Shown here: positions 49,312-58,787 of the stretch, in pieces
Layout of the letters: the number at the start of each line of letters is the position of its first letter
How positions within the stretch are numbered: position 1 is the first letter of the stretch
Source of the DNA: CAYVTM01 sp964454645
Lineage (GTDB): Bacteria > Bacteroidota > Bacteroidia > Sphingobacteriales > Sphingobacteriaceae
Direction of reading: 5' to 3'
Assembly (NCBI GenBank): GCA_964454645.1
Contig: CAYVTM010000010.1
Location: forward strand, 1-64,000
Length of the DNA: 64,000 bases
Translations under genes and position numbers: made by a program
The notes under the pieces: model-generated
Told to the model about the DNA's origin: nothing
The model's input: the letters and a program-made list of their open reading frames with translations, nothing else
The model's database searches: none

Positions 49312-50147
49312 AAAACCTGTATTCCTTCTGAATTTATCTTTGCCCAAACCATATAGGGGTGAGATTCGGAATGATAGATTTCTCCATTCCTATCAATCGC
49401 AATAGCTCCTGCAAAACCATCAATTGTTTTTAACTCTCCGAACGATTTTTCGAAAGCCCCGGAAATACTAAAACCATCGCTGATGCGGGTTACAATTTTT
49501 GAAGCCAAAGCAACACTTACAATATCTTCTCCGACACCCGTACAGGATACTCCGGCAAATTTATTTGCATAATTTCCGGAAGTAGTTGCGGAATCCGAAA
49601 CACGCCCCGGAATTTCAAAACCCTTACCTCCTGTTGAGGTTGCTGCGGCTATACAACCCGTGCGATCGCGTGCTACACAACCAACCGTACTTGTTTTTAA
49701 GGAAGATAGTTTTTCTGCATATTCTTTACGGCGTTCGGGAATCTCCGGGCTGAAAAAAGGAATGCCCCTTTTCTCTGCATACAGATTGGCCTCTTCCGAT
49801 GCCAATACCCGGTCTTCTTCCTGCATTAACTGTGATGCAAGTTGTATCGGATTTTGAATGTTTTGAATATTGATGACACCTGAGAATTTTGCACTTTGCC
49901 CATCCATTAAGGAAGCACTTAAGCGAATCTTTCCATCACTTTGAATCTGAGACCCGAGTCCGGCATTAAAAAGTTTATCATCCTCAAGCATACTTACCGC
50001 ATATACCACCGTTTCTGTCGCTGTATGTCTTGCTAAATAAGCATAAGCTTTTTCTGCAATATTTTTTAAAGACTCCTGCTTTGCTTTTTTTATTTCAGCC
50101 GCTGTTGAAGATTCACTGATGAATCCCCCATGTATTATTAATTCCAT
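49302..50147 (-). CDS. Isoaspartyl peptidase/L-asparaginase (cyanophycin-linked)
   Basis: 281 residues of the plant-type asparaginase Ntn-hydrolase family. Autocleavage before Thr154 (motif TSTVGCVARD) would create the alpha and beta chains, with Thr154 as the N-terminal nucleophile. ATSTGGKGFEIPGRVSDSA and FNAGLGSQIQSDGKIRLSAS match the family. Such enzymes split beta-Asp-Xaa dipeptides. In the neighbouring pathway the substrate would be beta-Asp-Arg released by cyanophycinase, giving free Asp and Arg. It is co-transcribed with the cyanophycinase gene, 17 bp downstream of it, and divergent from the synthetase. The specific dipeptide is inferred from context. Confidence 0.92.
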   Translation of the reverse strand: MELIIHGGFISESSTAAEIKKAKQESLKNIAEKAYAYLARHTATETVVYAVSMLEDDKLFNAGLGSQIQSDGKIRLSASLMDGQSAKFSGVINIQNIQNPIQLASQLMQEEDRVLASEEANLYAEKRGIPFFSPEIPERRKEYAEKLSSLKTSTVGCVARDRTGCIAAATSTGGKGFEIPGRVSDSATTSGNYANKFAGVSCTGVGEDIVSVALASKIVTRISDGFSISGAFEKSFGELKTIDGFAGAIAIDRNGEIYHSESHPYMVWAKINSEGIQVFKA

Positions 50148-50164
50148 GTCAGAATAGAATAGCT

Positions 50165-51067
50165 TTAACTGTCAATCTTTGCATAACGCTCGTTATCCGA
50201 TTTATGATTTTTATAGATATACATCTGATGTGTATTCAGATCATAGGTATCATACATAGACATAACATGAACAATTAAATTATTGATAGAGACGGGATGT
50301 CCGATAGCCACATCGGTAATATTGGTATCTTTGATATGATGGCCATCGACTAAAATTACCAATCCCGAACCGATCGCTTCCATTTGTGAACCCTGTGTAA
50401 TTAACAATCCCGTATCTTCTCCCAATCCGATTCCTATTACCATCGGGTTTCCGACTACAGCCTGAAACAAGCGACCCATTCTTCCACGATGTACAAAATG
50501 AGTATCAATAATCGCTTCGGAAATTAATCCTAACCCACTTGTAATTTTTACTTCTCCTTTTAATAAGGCTTCGCTGGATGAGCCTTGGTAGATCATGGTA
50601 TTTGAGCAAGCGGCAGCACCGGCAGAAGTCCCTGCAATCAGAAAATCTTCTTCACGATACTTTTTTAATAATGTAGTATGAAAAGCAGTACCACCCAGCA
50701 AAGATGTTAAACGTAATTGATCCCCGCCTGTAAACATAATAATGTTTGCGCGGTTTAAGCGATCTACATATAATGCATCGTTTGCTTCTTCCCGTTCGGT
50801 GATGTTTATTACCCCTACATCTTCTGCGCCCAAAAAGGAAAAGGCTTTAATATATTCTTCGCCTACAGCCTTAGGAATTTGAGATGCTGTAGTCATAATT
50901 TCAATACGCGATTTTTCTTTTAAAGAAGATTCCGTCAATATGCGCTTCAGTATTCCTCTTTCAAAAAAATTAAGATTTTTTTCGACATCCTTATCGTAGT
51001 TTTTTTCCGTAAAACTACCGGTATCTACTGCCCCCCCAATGATGATTAATTTTCCCTTGGGTATCAT
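50165..51067 (-). CDS. cphB: Cyanophycinase
   Basis: 300 residues, peptidase family S51. The serine nucleophile elbow is GTSAGAAA (Ser148). Q117 in TGGDQ and H190 in DTHFVHRGRMGRL complete the known active-site set, and GLGEDTGLLI is conserved too. It cleaves the polymer multi-L-arginyl-poly-L-aspartate (cyanophycin) to beta-Asp-Arg dipeptides. First gene of a two-gene unit with the isoaspartyl peptidase, and divergent from cphA across 161 bp. Intracellular (no signal peptide seen). Confidence 0.96.
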   Translation of the reverse strand: MIPKGKLIIIGGAVDTGSFTEKNYDKDVEKNLNFFERGILKRILTESSLKEKSRIEIMTTASQIPKAVGEEYIKAFSFLGAEDVGVINITEREEANDALYVDRLNRANIIMFTGGDQLRLTSLLGGTAFHTTLLKKYREEDFLIAGTSAGAAACSNTMIYQGSSSEALLKGEVKITSGLGLISEAIIDTHFVHRGRMGRLFQAVVGNPMVIGIGLGEDTGLLITQGSQMEAIGSGLVILVDGHHIKDTNITDVAIGHPVSINNLIVHVMSMYDTYDLNTHQMYIYKNHKSDNERYAKIDS

Positions 51068-51228
51068 ATTTTAGTAATTTAGAATCAATAAATCAATTGT
51101 TAAAAATCAATTATAGGTAAAAATAATAAGAATCGCTTAAGGATTATTTAAAATTACTTAAGATATTCGTTAGGATATATTTTATCATATTTCCTATATT
51201 ACCATACGTAATTTAAAAACTAATCTAA

Positions 51229-53844
51229 ATGAAAATATTAAGCATACAAGCATTAAGGGGCCCGAATATCTGGAGCGTTAACAGAAAAAAGTTAATTCAG
51301 ATGCGTCTCGATTTAGAGGAAATGGAACAAAGGCCGACCGATAAAATCGATGGATTTTTAGAACGGTTGGAACAGATGTTCCCGAGTATGTACGAGCACC
51401 GTTGTTCGGAAGGCATCCCCGGAGGTTTCTTTATACGGGTAAAAAAAGGTACCTGGATGGGTCATGTGATCGAACATATTGCCCTGGAAATACAGACCCT
51501 GGCAGGGATGGAAACCGGCTTTGGCAGGACACGCGAAACAAAAACCCCCGGAATTTATAATGTAGTATTTTCCTATGCCGAAGAGAAAGTAGGATTATTT
51601 GCCGCTGAATCGGCAGTGCGTATTGCGGAAGCACTGATATATGCACAAGAATACGATTTGGCATACGACATACAACGAATGAGGGAGATTCGGGAAGAAG
51701 TCCGACTGGGTCCCAGTACCGGATCTATTGTGGACGAAGCCGTTGCAAGGGATATTCCCTGGATCCGCCTGGGAAAAAATTCCCTCGTACAGTTGGGCTA
51801 TGGAAAAAATCAGGTACGCTTTCAGGCAACCATTACCGATAAAACCAGTAACATCGCAGTAGATATCGCCTGCAACAAAGAAGAAACCAAACGTATGCTA
51901 TACGAAGCGGCAATTCCTGTTGCTAAAGGAGATATTTGTATAGATGAAGAAGATCTGGAACGGACCATTAATCGTATCGGATTTCCGATAGTGATTAAAC
52001 CGCTCGACGGGAACCATGGTAAAGGGGCATCCATCAATGTAAATACGATGCAGGAAGCCATCGAAGGATTACATCATGCTAAAAAATATTCACGCAAAGT
52101 TATCGTCGAACGGTTTATAAAAGGTTTCGACTTTCGTGTATTGGTTATCGATAATAGAGTCGTGGCAGCAGCGCAACGGGTACCGGCACATATTACAGGA
52201 GATGGGAAGCATACGATTGCCGGGCTGATTGATATCGAAAACAAAGACCCTCGCCGGGGCTATGGCCATGAAAATGTTTTAACCGAAATTTCAATCGACA
52301 GAGATACACTCGATCTGCTGGAGAAAATGAACTATACTTTAGATACTGTTCCGGAAAAAGATGAAACAGTTTATTTAAAATCTACCGCTAACCTCAGTAC
52401 CGGCGGTACATCCATCGATGTTACCGACATGATGCACCCCGAAAATATTTTCCTTGCGGAACGTATCTCGCGAATTATCGGATTGGATATTTGCGGTATC
52501 GATATCATGGCATCGAACCTGACACAATCTTTAAAAGAAAACGGGGGTGTCGTATTGGAAGTAAATGCAGCGCCGGGGTTTCGTATGCATCTGGCTCCTT
52601 CCGAAGGGTTGCCGCGTAACGTTGCGTCGCCTGTGATAGATATGTTGTATCCTCCGGGTAAAGCCTCACGTATTCCGATTATCGCTATTACGGGAACTAA
52701 TGGTAAAACCACTACCACCCGGTTGATCGCTCACATTGTTAAAAACATGGGTTATCATGTAGGTTTTACTACTTCGGATGGGATTTATGTGCGAAATCAC
52801 ATGCTCGAAAAAGGAGATACTACCGGACCGGTCAGCGCAGAATTTATTTTGAAAGATCCTACCGTGGAGTTCGCGGTTCTGGAAACAGCCCGTGGCGGGA
52901 TATTGCGTGCTGGACTGGGTTTCAGCCGATGCGATATTGGCGTAATTACCAATATACAGGAAGATCATCTGGGCCTGAACGATATAGAAACACTCGATGA
53001 TTTAGCTCGTGTAAAATCGGTTGTGGTGCGAAGCATTAAAAAAGATGGCTATGCAATTTTAAATGCCGAAGACGAATATTGTGTTAAAATTGCAGGTACA
53101 CTCGATTGTAATGTTGCTTATTTCTGTATGGATGAAAATCATCCTGTGATTCGCAAACACTCTAAAACAGGAGGTATTTCAGCCATATATGAAAACGGAT
53201 TTATAACGATAAAAAAGGGCGACTGGAAAATTCGTGTAGAAAAAGTGACCATGATTCCGCTTACCATGGGCGGCAAAGCAAGATTTATGATTGCAAATGT
53301 TTTGGCTGCAACTTTGGCGGGTTATTTATCGGGATTCAGAACCGAAGATATGCGCCTCTCGCTTGAAACATTTATTCCGTCTGCTGCGTTAACTCCGGGC
53401 CGTATGAACATCTTTAATTTTAAAGATTTTAAAGTGATGATCGATTTTGCTCATAATCCCGCCGGATACCGTGGAATAGAGGCCTTTTTAGAACAGATAG
53501 ATTCTTCCTATAAAATCGGGATAATTGCAGGTGTAGGTGATCGTCGTGACCAGGATATTATTGAATGCGGAGCTATCGCAGCACGTATGTTCGATCATAT
53601 CATCATCCGCCAGGAAAAACATTTGCGCGGAAGAACGGAAGAAGAGCTGATTGGTTTGGTATTGGATGGGATAAAATCGGTAGATAAAAACGTTACTTAC
53701 GAAATTGTTCCTAAAGAAATTGAGGCTATCAAACATGCGATCTCCATTGCAAAACCCGGAACATTCATCACCGCATTAAGCGATGTTATTACCAATGCCA
53801 TCGATATTGTACAACAATATTTAGATAAAGAGTCGGGAATGTAA
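51229..53844 (+). CDS. cphA: Cyanophycin synthetase
   Basis: 871 residues, normal length for CphA1. The N-terminal domain (about 1-160) is followed by an ATP-grasp domain (about 220-480; PIVIKPLDGNHGKGASINV, VERFIKGFDFRVLVID, VLEVNAAPGFRMHLAPS). A Mur-ligase-like domain then begins with GTNGKTTTTRLIAHI (P-loop at about 488-496) and continues with DFAHNPAGYRGIEAFLE. It adds Asp and Arg alternately to the polymer using ATP, storing nitrogen. The adjoining divergent genes for cyanophycinase and isoaspartyl peptidase make a complete store-and-release unit. Regulation from the shared 161-bp gap is likely, but no clear operator was found. Confidence 0.97.
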   Translation: MKILSIQALRGPNIWSVNRKKLIQMRLDLEEMEQRPTDKIDGFLERLEQMFPSMYEHRCSEGIPGGFFIRVKKGTWMGHVIEHIALEIQTLAGMETGFGRTRETKTPGIYNVVFSYAEEKVGLFAAESAVRIAEALIYAQEYDLAYDIQRMREIREEVRLGPSTGSIVDEAVARDIPWIRLGKNSLVQLGYGKNQVRFQATITDKTSNIAVDIACNKEETKRMLYEAAIPVAKGDICIDEEDLERTINRIGFPIVIKPLDGNHGKGASINVNTMQEAIEGLHHAKKYSRKVIVERFIKGFDFRVLVIDNRVVAAAQRVPAHITGDGKHTIAGLIDIENKDPRRGYGHENVLTEISIDRDTLDLLEKMNYTLDTVPEKDETVYLKSTANLSTGGTSIDVTDMMHPENIFLAERISRIIGLDICGIDIMASNLTQSLKENGGVVLEVNAAPGFRMHLAPSEGLPRNVASPVIDMLYPPGKASRIPIIAITGTNGKTTTTRLIAHIVKNMGYHVGFTTSDGIYVRNHMLEKGDTTGPVSAEFILKDPTVEFAVLETARGGILRAGLGFSRCDIGVITNIQEDHLGLNDIETLDDLARVKSVVVRSIKKDGYAILNAEDEYCVKIAGTLDCNVAYFCMDENHPVIRKHSKTGGISAIYENGFITIKKGDWKIRVEKVTMIPLTMGGKARFMIANVLAATLAGYLSGFRTEDMRLSLETFIPSAALTPGRMNIFNFKDFKVMIDFAHNPAGYRGIEAFLEQIDSSYKIGIIAGVGDRRDQDIIECGAIAARMFDHIIIRQEKHLRGRTEEELIGLVLDGIKSVDKNVTYEIVPKEIEAIKHAISIAKPGTFITALSDVITNAIDIVQQYLDKESGM

Positions 53845-54074
53845 GTGTAAATAAAAGGAGTAATTACTTAAAAACAAATGTATCTGATTTTAGAAAAAAT
53901 ATTTTGATAAAGTATCTAAAAATGTCAAAATCCTGATCATTAATCGGGGAAAAGATTCGGGAACTGTAGCAGTGTCTTTTTAATAAGCGGGATTTTCTTT
54001 CTGCTCAGAAACCAAGACCATACAGGCATAGTACGAACAGGGAAATGGTTCGTGTATAGATAGCCTATTTTTCC

Positions 54075-54082
54075 TATCTTTG
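54075..54082 (+). promoter_or_regulatory. ffh promoter -7 element
   Basis: TATCTTTG fits the TAnnTTTG consensus and sits 23 bp before the ffh start codon. A -33 element is only weakly matched (TTCG at 54049-54052). Confidence 0.55.
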
Positions 54083-54105
54083 CCATCCAAATAAACTCCA
54101 AATAC

Positions 54106-55440
54106 ATGTTCGATAATTTAAGTGATAAACTGGACAAAGCCTTTAAGGTATTAAAGGGGCAGGGAAAAATTACTGAAATAAACGTTGCCGAAACGGTCAA
54201 AGAAATTCGGAAAGCATTGCTCGATGCCGACGTAAACTATAAGATTGCAAAAGAGTTTACTGACAGAGTGAAGGAAAAAGCGCTCGGTCAGAATGTACTT
54301 ACTTCGGTTTCTCCGGGACAACTCCTTACAAAAATCGTTAACGACGAATTAACGGCTTTAATGGGTGGAGAAAAGACCGATATGAACCTGAAAGGGAATC
54401 CCTCAATTATTTTAATCGCAGGTTTACAGGGTTCCGGAAAAACAACTTTCACGGGAAAACTGGCCAACTATTTAAAATCGAAAGGAAAATCCCCCTTATT
54501 GGTTGCCGCCGATGTGTATCGTCCGGCAGCGATCGATCAGCTGAAAATATTAGCCGAACAGATCGGCGTTTCGGTTTATACCGATTACGAATCGAAAAAT
54601 CCGGTAGCCATAGCCGAGTCGGCTGTTTCGCAGGCAAAACGCGATAAAAAAGATGTAGTAATCATTGATACGGCGGGTCGTTTAGCGGTGGATGAAGAGA
54701 TGATGGACGAGATTTCGCGTGTAAAACAAGCAACGGATCCGCATGAAATATTGTTTGTTGTGGATGCGATGACCGGTCAGGATGCGGTTAATACGGCAAA
54801 AGCCTTTAACGACCGCCTGGATTTTGACGGGGTGGTATTAACAAAGCTGGATGGCGATACACGGGGTGGTGCGGCTCTTTCCATTAAGTCGGTAGTAAAC
54901 AAACCCATTAAGTTTATCGGTACCGGTGAGAAACCGGAGGCAATCGATGTATTTTATCCCGACCGTATGGCCTCCCGTATTTTGGGAATGGGCGATGTGG
55001 TTTCCCTGGTAGAGCGGGCTCAACAACAGTTCGATGAAGCCGAAGCTGCAAAAATCCAAAAGAAAATACGTAAGAATCAATTCGATTTTAATGATTTCCT
55101 GAATCAGTTGCAGCAGATCAAAAAGATGGGAAACCTGAAAGATCTGATGGGAATGATACCGGGAATGGGTAAAATGATGAAAGATATAGACGTGAGTGAT
55201 GATGCTTTTAAAGGCATTGAGGCCATAATTCAGTCGATGACCCAGGCAGAACGGGAAGCTCCGGAAATAATTAACGGAAACCGAAGAAAGCGGATTGCCA
55301 AAGGAAGTGGCACAAGTATTGAAGAGGTAAACAAACTTTTGAAACAGTTTGAAGATATGAAAAAGATGATGAAGATGTTTTCGGGGGGCAATAACCCCTT
55401 AAAAATGATGAAAAATATGCCCCGGATACCCGGAAAATAA
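54106..55440 (+). CDS. ffh: Signal recognition particle protein Ffh
   Basis: 444 residues with N, G and M domains. G-domain motifs: GLQGSGKTTFTGKLA (about 106-118), DTAGRLAVDEEMM (about 187), TKLDGDTRGGAA (about 245) and GTGEKPEAIDVF. The methionine-rich M domain starts near 325 (MGMIPGMGKMMK) and holds the SRP RNA-binding helix (RRKRIAKGSG). It binds signal sequences of nascent inner-membrane proteins and, with the FtsY receptor, targets them to the Sec translocon. Single gene, preceded by a good promoter. The next gene, 93 bp on, is a secreted protein not functionally tied to it. Confidence 0.98.
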   Translation: MFDNLSDKLDKAFKVLKGQGKITEINVAETVKEIRKALLDADVNYKIAKEFTDRVKEKALGQNVLTSVSPGQLLTKIVNDELTALMGGEKTDMNLKGNPSIILIAGLQGSGKTTFTGKLANYLKSKGKSPLLVAADVYRPAAIDQLKILAEQIGVSVYTDYESKNPVAIAESAVSQAKRDKKDVVIIDTAGRLAVDEEMMDEISRVKQATDPHEILFVVDAMTGQDAVNTAKAFNDRLDFDGVVLTKLDGDTRGGAALSIKSVVNKPIKFIGTGEKPEAIDVFYPDRMASRILGMGDVVSLVERAQQQFDEAEAAKIQKKIRKNQFDFNDFLNQLQQIKKMGNLKDLMGMIPGMGKMMKDIDVSDDAFKGIEAIIQSMTQAEREAPEIINGNRRKRIAKGSGTSIEEVNKLLKQFEDMKKMMKMFSGGNNPLKMMKNMPRIPGK

Positions 55441-55533
55441 CAACCGGCTGTACTTTTTTAATGAAAAATACTTGTTACAATCGAAACTGTAGATAAAAAT
55501 TGTTAATTTGCATTTTATATAAATAAAAATTTT

Positions 55534-57987
55534 ATGAAGAAAAAACTCTACTTATTGATTGCTGCTTCAGCAATCCTCGGGACTGCACAGGCTCAGGAGA
55601 TGCCTGCTGCTAAATACCCGACAAAAGCACAATCTGTTGTTCCAATAATCGGCAGCAACGCAGCTTTAAAACAAGTTGGCGAAAAACATGCGGTGAAAAT
55701 GAATCCTGTAAGCCTTTCGGTAAAAGGATCTAAATCTCAAAGTGCTGTTACAACAGATACTTTGGACAGCCACTTTGTTGGTACGCCGACACTTTATCTG
55801 TCCGATAATAGTGGTTATGTATCAGGTCATAATGGATATGGAGACTTATCTAAATTACAAAAATTTGATGCAGCCTATGGTGTTTCGGCAGCAGGAAAAA
55901 TCACAAAAGTTTTGTTTGCTTTCGCTGTAAAAAAAGGAAACCCGGCAAGTACAATTAATGTAAAAATATGGAATGATGTAGCCGGTGCTCCCGGTTCTGT
56001 AATCGGTTCGGTTACGATTCCCTATTCGCAAATCGATTCTTCCGGATTAACCACTGCAGAGTTTTTAACTCCGATTGACATTCCTGCCAATAAAACATTT
56101 TATGCGGGTTTTACACTAAGTTATACTCCAAACGATACACTTGGATTAATAACAACCCGTGACGGAGATTTTCCGGATGCTATTACTCATACTTGGGAAG
56201 AATGGGGAGACAATTCGTTTGCTAGCATTGGTGATCCTCTTAACGGATGGGGCCTGGATATAGCATTAGCGGTATTCCCGGTTGTTGAGCTCGAGGGTAC
56301 TACCGGAGGTAACTCTGATAATGTATATTATTACGAAAACTTCGATTCCGGAATGCCTTCGGATTATGCGATTATCGATGTTGATGGTAAGACGGTTAAT
56401 GTAGCTATTGCAGCATTGTTCCCCAATGCATGGAATATAGGAGTTGCCGACGGCAGCCCAAGTTCTGATTCATCGCTGTTAAGCACTTCTTGGTACACTC
56501 CGGCAGGAGCGTCTGATGACTGGTTTATTACAAGTGCAATCATTATTCCGGACACGGCTAATAGTGTTTTCTTATCTTGGGAAGGTGAAGCAATTGACCC
56601 TGATTACCCGGATGGATACGAAGTATATATCTCTAGCACTACACAGGATGTAGCGGGTTGCATGGCAAACCCTGCAATATTTGCAATCGCTGCTGAAGTG
56701 GATGCACCTACTTTAAGAAAAGTAGATATCTCTTCTTTTATCGGCGATACCATATACATTGGTTTCAGAAATAATTCTACCGACCAGTTTATTTTATCAA
56801 TTGATGAAATTAAGGTATATCAACCATCACCTTATGATATTACTATGAATGCAGCTATCTTAGATTCAGCTGATTTTGTTCAATATACAAGAATCCCTAC
56901 TTCACAAACAGGGGGAAGTAAAACGTACCCGGTACGTGTAACACTTGGAAATGAAGGTGCATTAGCTCCCACATCTGTTGATGTTTATGTAGCTATTAAT
57001 GATGGCGCAAACGTTGTTTATGCAGATACTTTAATCTTAACAACAAGTATTCCGGCTGGTGGTGCAATTGCAACATTTACAATGCCTACAAGATTTGCTT
57101 TGCCTGCAGGGGTAGGAACCCATAATTTAACTTTAAATGCTGAAGTAGTTTTAACAGCTGAGAGTGATGGGGATGCATCGAACAACTCGGTTAATCTTCC
57201 GCTAGCTTCGGTAACAATTACAGATACAGTGTATGCCAGAGATAACCATGCAACAGGCAATACCAGTTTATCTATAGGTGGAGGACTTACCGGTTACCTG
57301 GGTATGGTTTACGATATTCACGAAGCAGATACATTGTCGGCTGTAACAGTAGTATTAAGAAATGCAAATCCAATGTCAAACAGAAAAGTTAGAGTTGCAA
57401 TTTTTGAAGCTCCTAATGGAACACCGGATGCATTTGAAATTGCTAATTCTACTACTTATACTTTACCCGATGCAGGTACATATACATTACCGATAAGTGG
57501 TGGTGTTGGATTAGCTCCGGGTAAATATGTGGTTGCTGTTAATGAAGTGGATAGTTCGGTTACAGTAGGTACAACAACAGCGGTATTTACTCCGGGTACG
57601 GTTTGGGTAAAATCTCCGGGTATCGCGGGTGGTACATGGAATCTTGCAGAATCTTTCGGTGCCAGCTTTGCACGTACATTCTATATCAGACCCATTTTCG
57701 GAAATACGGTAATTGTAGGTGTTAAAAATGATAAAGTATTGAACGCAGACGTTAATCTTTATCCGAATCCTTCAACAGGAAGCATGACTCTTACTATCCA
57801 AAACCCTGATGCCAATGCTTCATTCCAGTTAACAATTACCGATATGTTAGGTAAAGTTGTTAAAACAATGACTGCTACTGAAGGCGCTAACTTTATTGAC
57901 CTTACAAATGAGGTTAATGGAATGTATTTAATTAAAGTACAATCTGGCGACCGTATGGTTACTAAGAAAGTCATTATCAATAAATAA
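55534..57987 (+). CDS. T9SS-secreted protein with choice-of-anchor J (cleaved-adhesin-like) domain
   Basis: 817 residues. Signal peptide at about 1-20 (LGTAQAQ). A beta-sandwich region (about 60-250) precedes a choice-of-anchor J/MAM-like jelly roll (about 268-430; YYENFDSGMPSDY, GASDDWFITSAIIIPD, VDISSFIGDTIYIGFRNN, FILSIDEIKVY). A CARDB-like stretch (about 440-560) and another beta-rich domain follow. It ends with a T9SS type A sorting domain (about 735-817; LYPNPSTGSMTLTIQ, ITDMLGKVVKTM, NGMYLIKVQSGD). A cell-surface or secreted adhesion or carbohydrate-binding role is inferred; no catalytic site is seen. It is followed by a strong terminator. Confidence 0.9.
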   Translation: MKKKLYLLIAASAILGTAQAQEMPAAKYPTKAQSVVPIIGSNAALKQVGEKHAVKMNPVSLSVKGSKSQSAVTTDTLDSHFVGTPTLYLSDNSGYVSGHNGYGDLSKLQKFDAAYGVSAAGKITKVLFAFAVKKGNPASTINVKIWNDVAGAPGSVIGSVTIPYSQIDSSGLTTAEFLTPIDIPANKTFYAGFTLSYTPNDTLGLITTRDGDFPDAITHTWEEWGDNSFASIGDPLNGWGLDIALAVFPVVELEGTTGGNSDNVYYYENFDSGMPSDYAIIDVDGKTVNVAIAALFPNAWNIGVADGSPSSDSSLLSTSWYTPAGASDDWFITSAIIIPDTANSVFLSWEGEAIDPDYPDGYEVYISSTTQDVAGCMANPAIFAIAAEVDAPTLRKVDISSFIGDTIYIGFRNNSTDQFILSIDEIKVYQPSPYDITMNAAILDSADFVQYTRIPTSQTGGSKTYPVRVTLGNEGALAPTSVDVYVAINDGANVVYADTLILTTSIPAGGAIATFTMPTRFALPAGVGTHNLTLNAEVVLTAESDGDASNNSVNLPLASVTITDTVYARDNHATGNTSLSIGGGLTGYLGMVYDIHEADTLSAVTVVLRNANPMSNRKVRVAIFEAPNGTPDAFEIANSTTYTLPDAGTYTLPISGGVGLAPGKYVVAVNEVDSSVTVGTTTAVFTPGTVWVKSPGIAGGTWNLAESFGASFARTFYIRPIFGNTVIVGVKNDKVLNADVNLYPNPSTGSMTLTIQNPDANASFQLTITDMLGKVVKTMTATEGANFIDLTNEVNGMYLIKVQSGDRMVTKKVIINK

Positions 57988-58013
57988 TAGTATTGATTTT
58001 GATTAAAAATACT

Positions 58014-58040
58014 AAAAAGGGGCTTTAAAGCCCCTTTTTT
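58014..58040 (+). terminator. Intrinsic terminator before the rpsP promoter
   Basis: AAAAAGGGGCTTT (58014-58026) is immediately followed by its complement (58027-58039), then a T-rich tail. It separates the secreted-protein gene from the ribosomal cluster. Confidence 0.92.
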
Positions 58041-58079
58041 ATTTATTACCCCTCCTCGGTAAGCAATGTAAATCAGTTG

Positions 58080-58110
58080 TTTGAAAATAAAAATAATTGT
58101 TGCATCTTTG
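58080..58110 (+). promoter_or_regulatory. rpsP operon promoter
   Basis: TTTG (58080-58083), 19 bp, then CATCTTTG (58103-58110): the spacing and the two boxes fit the Bacteroidota primary sigma consensus (TTTG / TAnnTTTG) with one mismatch. The predicted start near 58117 gives a leader of about 50 nt before rpsP. This leader contains a small TCCCG/CGGGA pairing. Confidence 0.65.
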
Positions 58111-58166
58111 CCCTCCCGCAGTTGGATACTACCGGGAATTATTATTTATTAATAAAAAAAACAAAC

Positions 58167-58754
58167 ATGCCAGCAAAAATCAGATTACAAAGACAGGGTA
58201 AAAAAGGAAAACCTTATTACCAAATTATCGTGGCGGATTCACGTGCTCCAAGAGATGGTAAATTTATTGAAAGACTGGGTTCTTATAATCCAAACACCAA
58301 TCCAGCTACTATCGAGTTGAACACAGAGAAAGCCGTTGATTGGTTAAACAAAGGTGCTCAACCTACCGATACAGCAAGAGCAATCCTTTCTTACAAAGGT
58401 GTTCTTTACAAAAAACACTTAGATGTAGGAGTTAAAAAAGGCGCTTTAACGCAAGAACAAGCAGATGCTAAATTTGCAGCCTGGTTAAGCGAGAAAGAAG
58501 AAAAGATCAACGCTAAAAAATCGGGACTAACTTTATCAAAAGAAGAGAAAACAAAAGCTCGTTTTGCTGCGGAAGCAAAACTGAAAGAGGAAAAAGCAAA
58601 AGCTGTCGCTGCTAAAAATACTCCGGTAGCGGAAGAAACTTCTGCCGAAGAAGTAGTAGCAACAGAGGAAACTCCTGTAGTTGAGGAAACACCTGCTGCT
58701 GCTGAAGAAACTCCTGCAAATGATGCTCCCGAGGAAACACCTGCTGCTGAATAA
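58167..58754 (+). CDS. rpsP: 30S ribosomal protein bS16 with long acidic tail
   Basis: 195 residues from the ATG that gives MPAKIRLQRQGKKGKPYYQI. A frame-open upstream start (58077) would add 30 unconserved residues and lie before the expected transcription start, so it is rejected. The bS16 core occupies about residues 1-85 (VADSRAPRDGKFIERLGSYN, PTDTARAILSYKGVLYKKHL). It is followed by a lysine-rich helix and then a tail of about 60 residues dominated by Glu, Ala, Pro and Thr (repeats of EETP). Extended S16 tails are usual in Bacteroidota. First gene of the rpsP-rimM-trmD-rplS group. Confidence 0.96.
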   Translation: MPAKIRLQRQGKKGKPYYQIIVADSRAPRDGKFIERLGSYNPNTNPATIELNTEKAVDWLNKGAQPTDTARAILSYKGVLYKKHLDVGVKKGALTQEQADAKFAAWLSEKEEKINAKKSGLTLSKEEKTKARFAAEAKLKEEKAKAVAAKNTPVAEETSAEEVVATEETPVVEETPAAAEETPANDAPEETPAAE

Positions 58755-58787
58755 GTAGAATTCTTAACCCAATTATAAGGGAACAGA

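Noticed and set aside
58077..58166. Upstream start for rpsP
   Set aside because: It precedes the predicted transcription start (promoter 58080-58110). bS16 begins with MPAKIRLQR at 58167.
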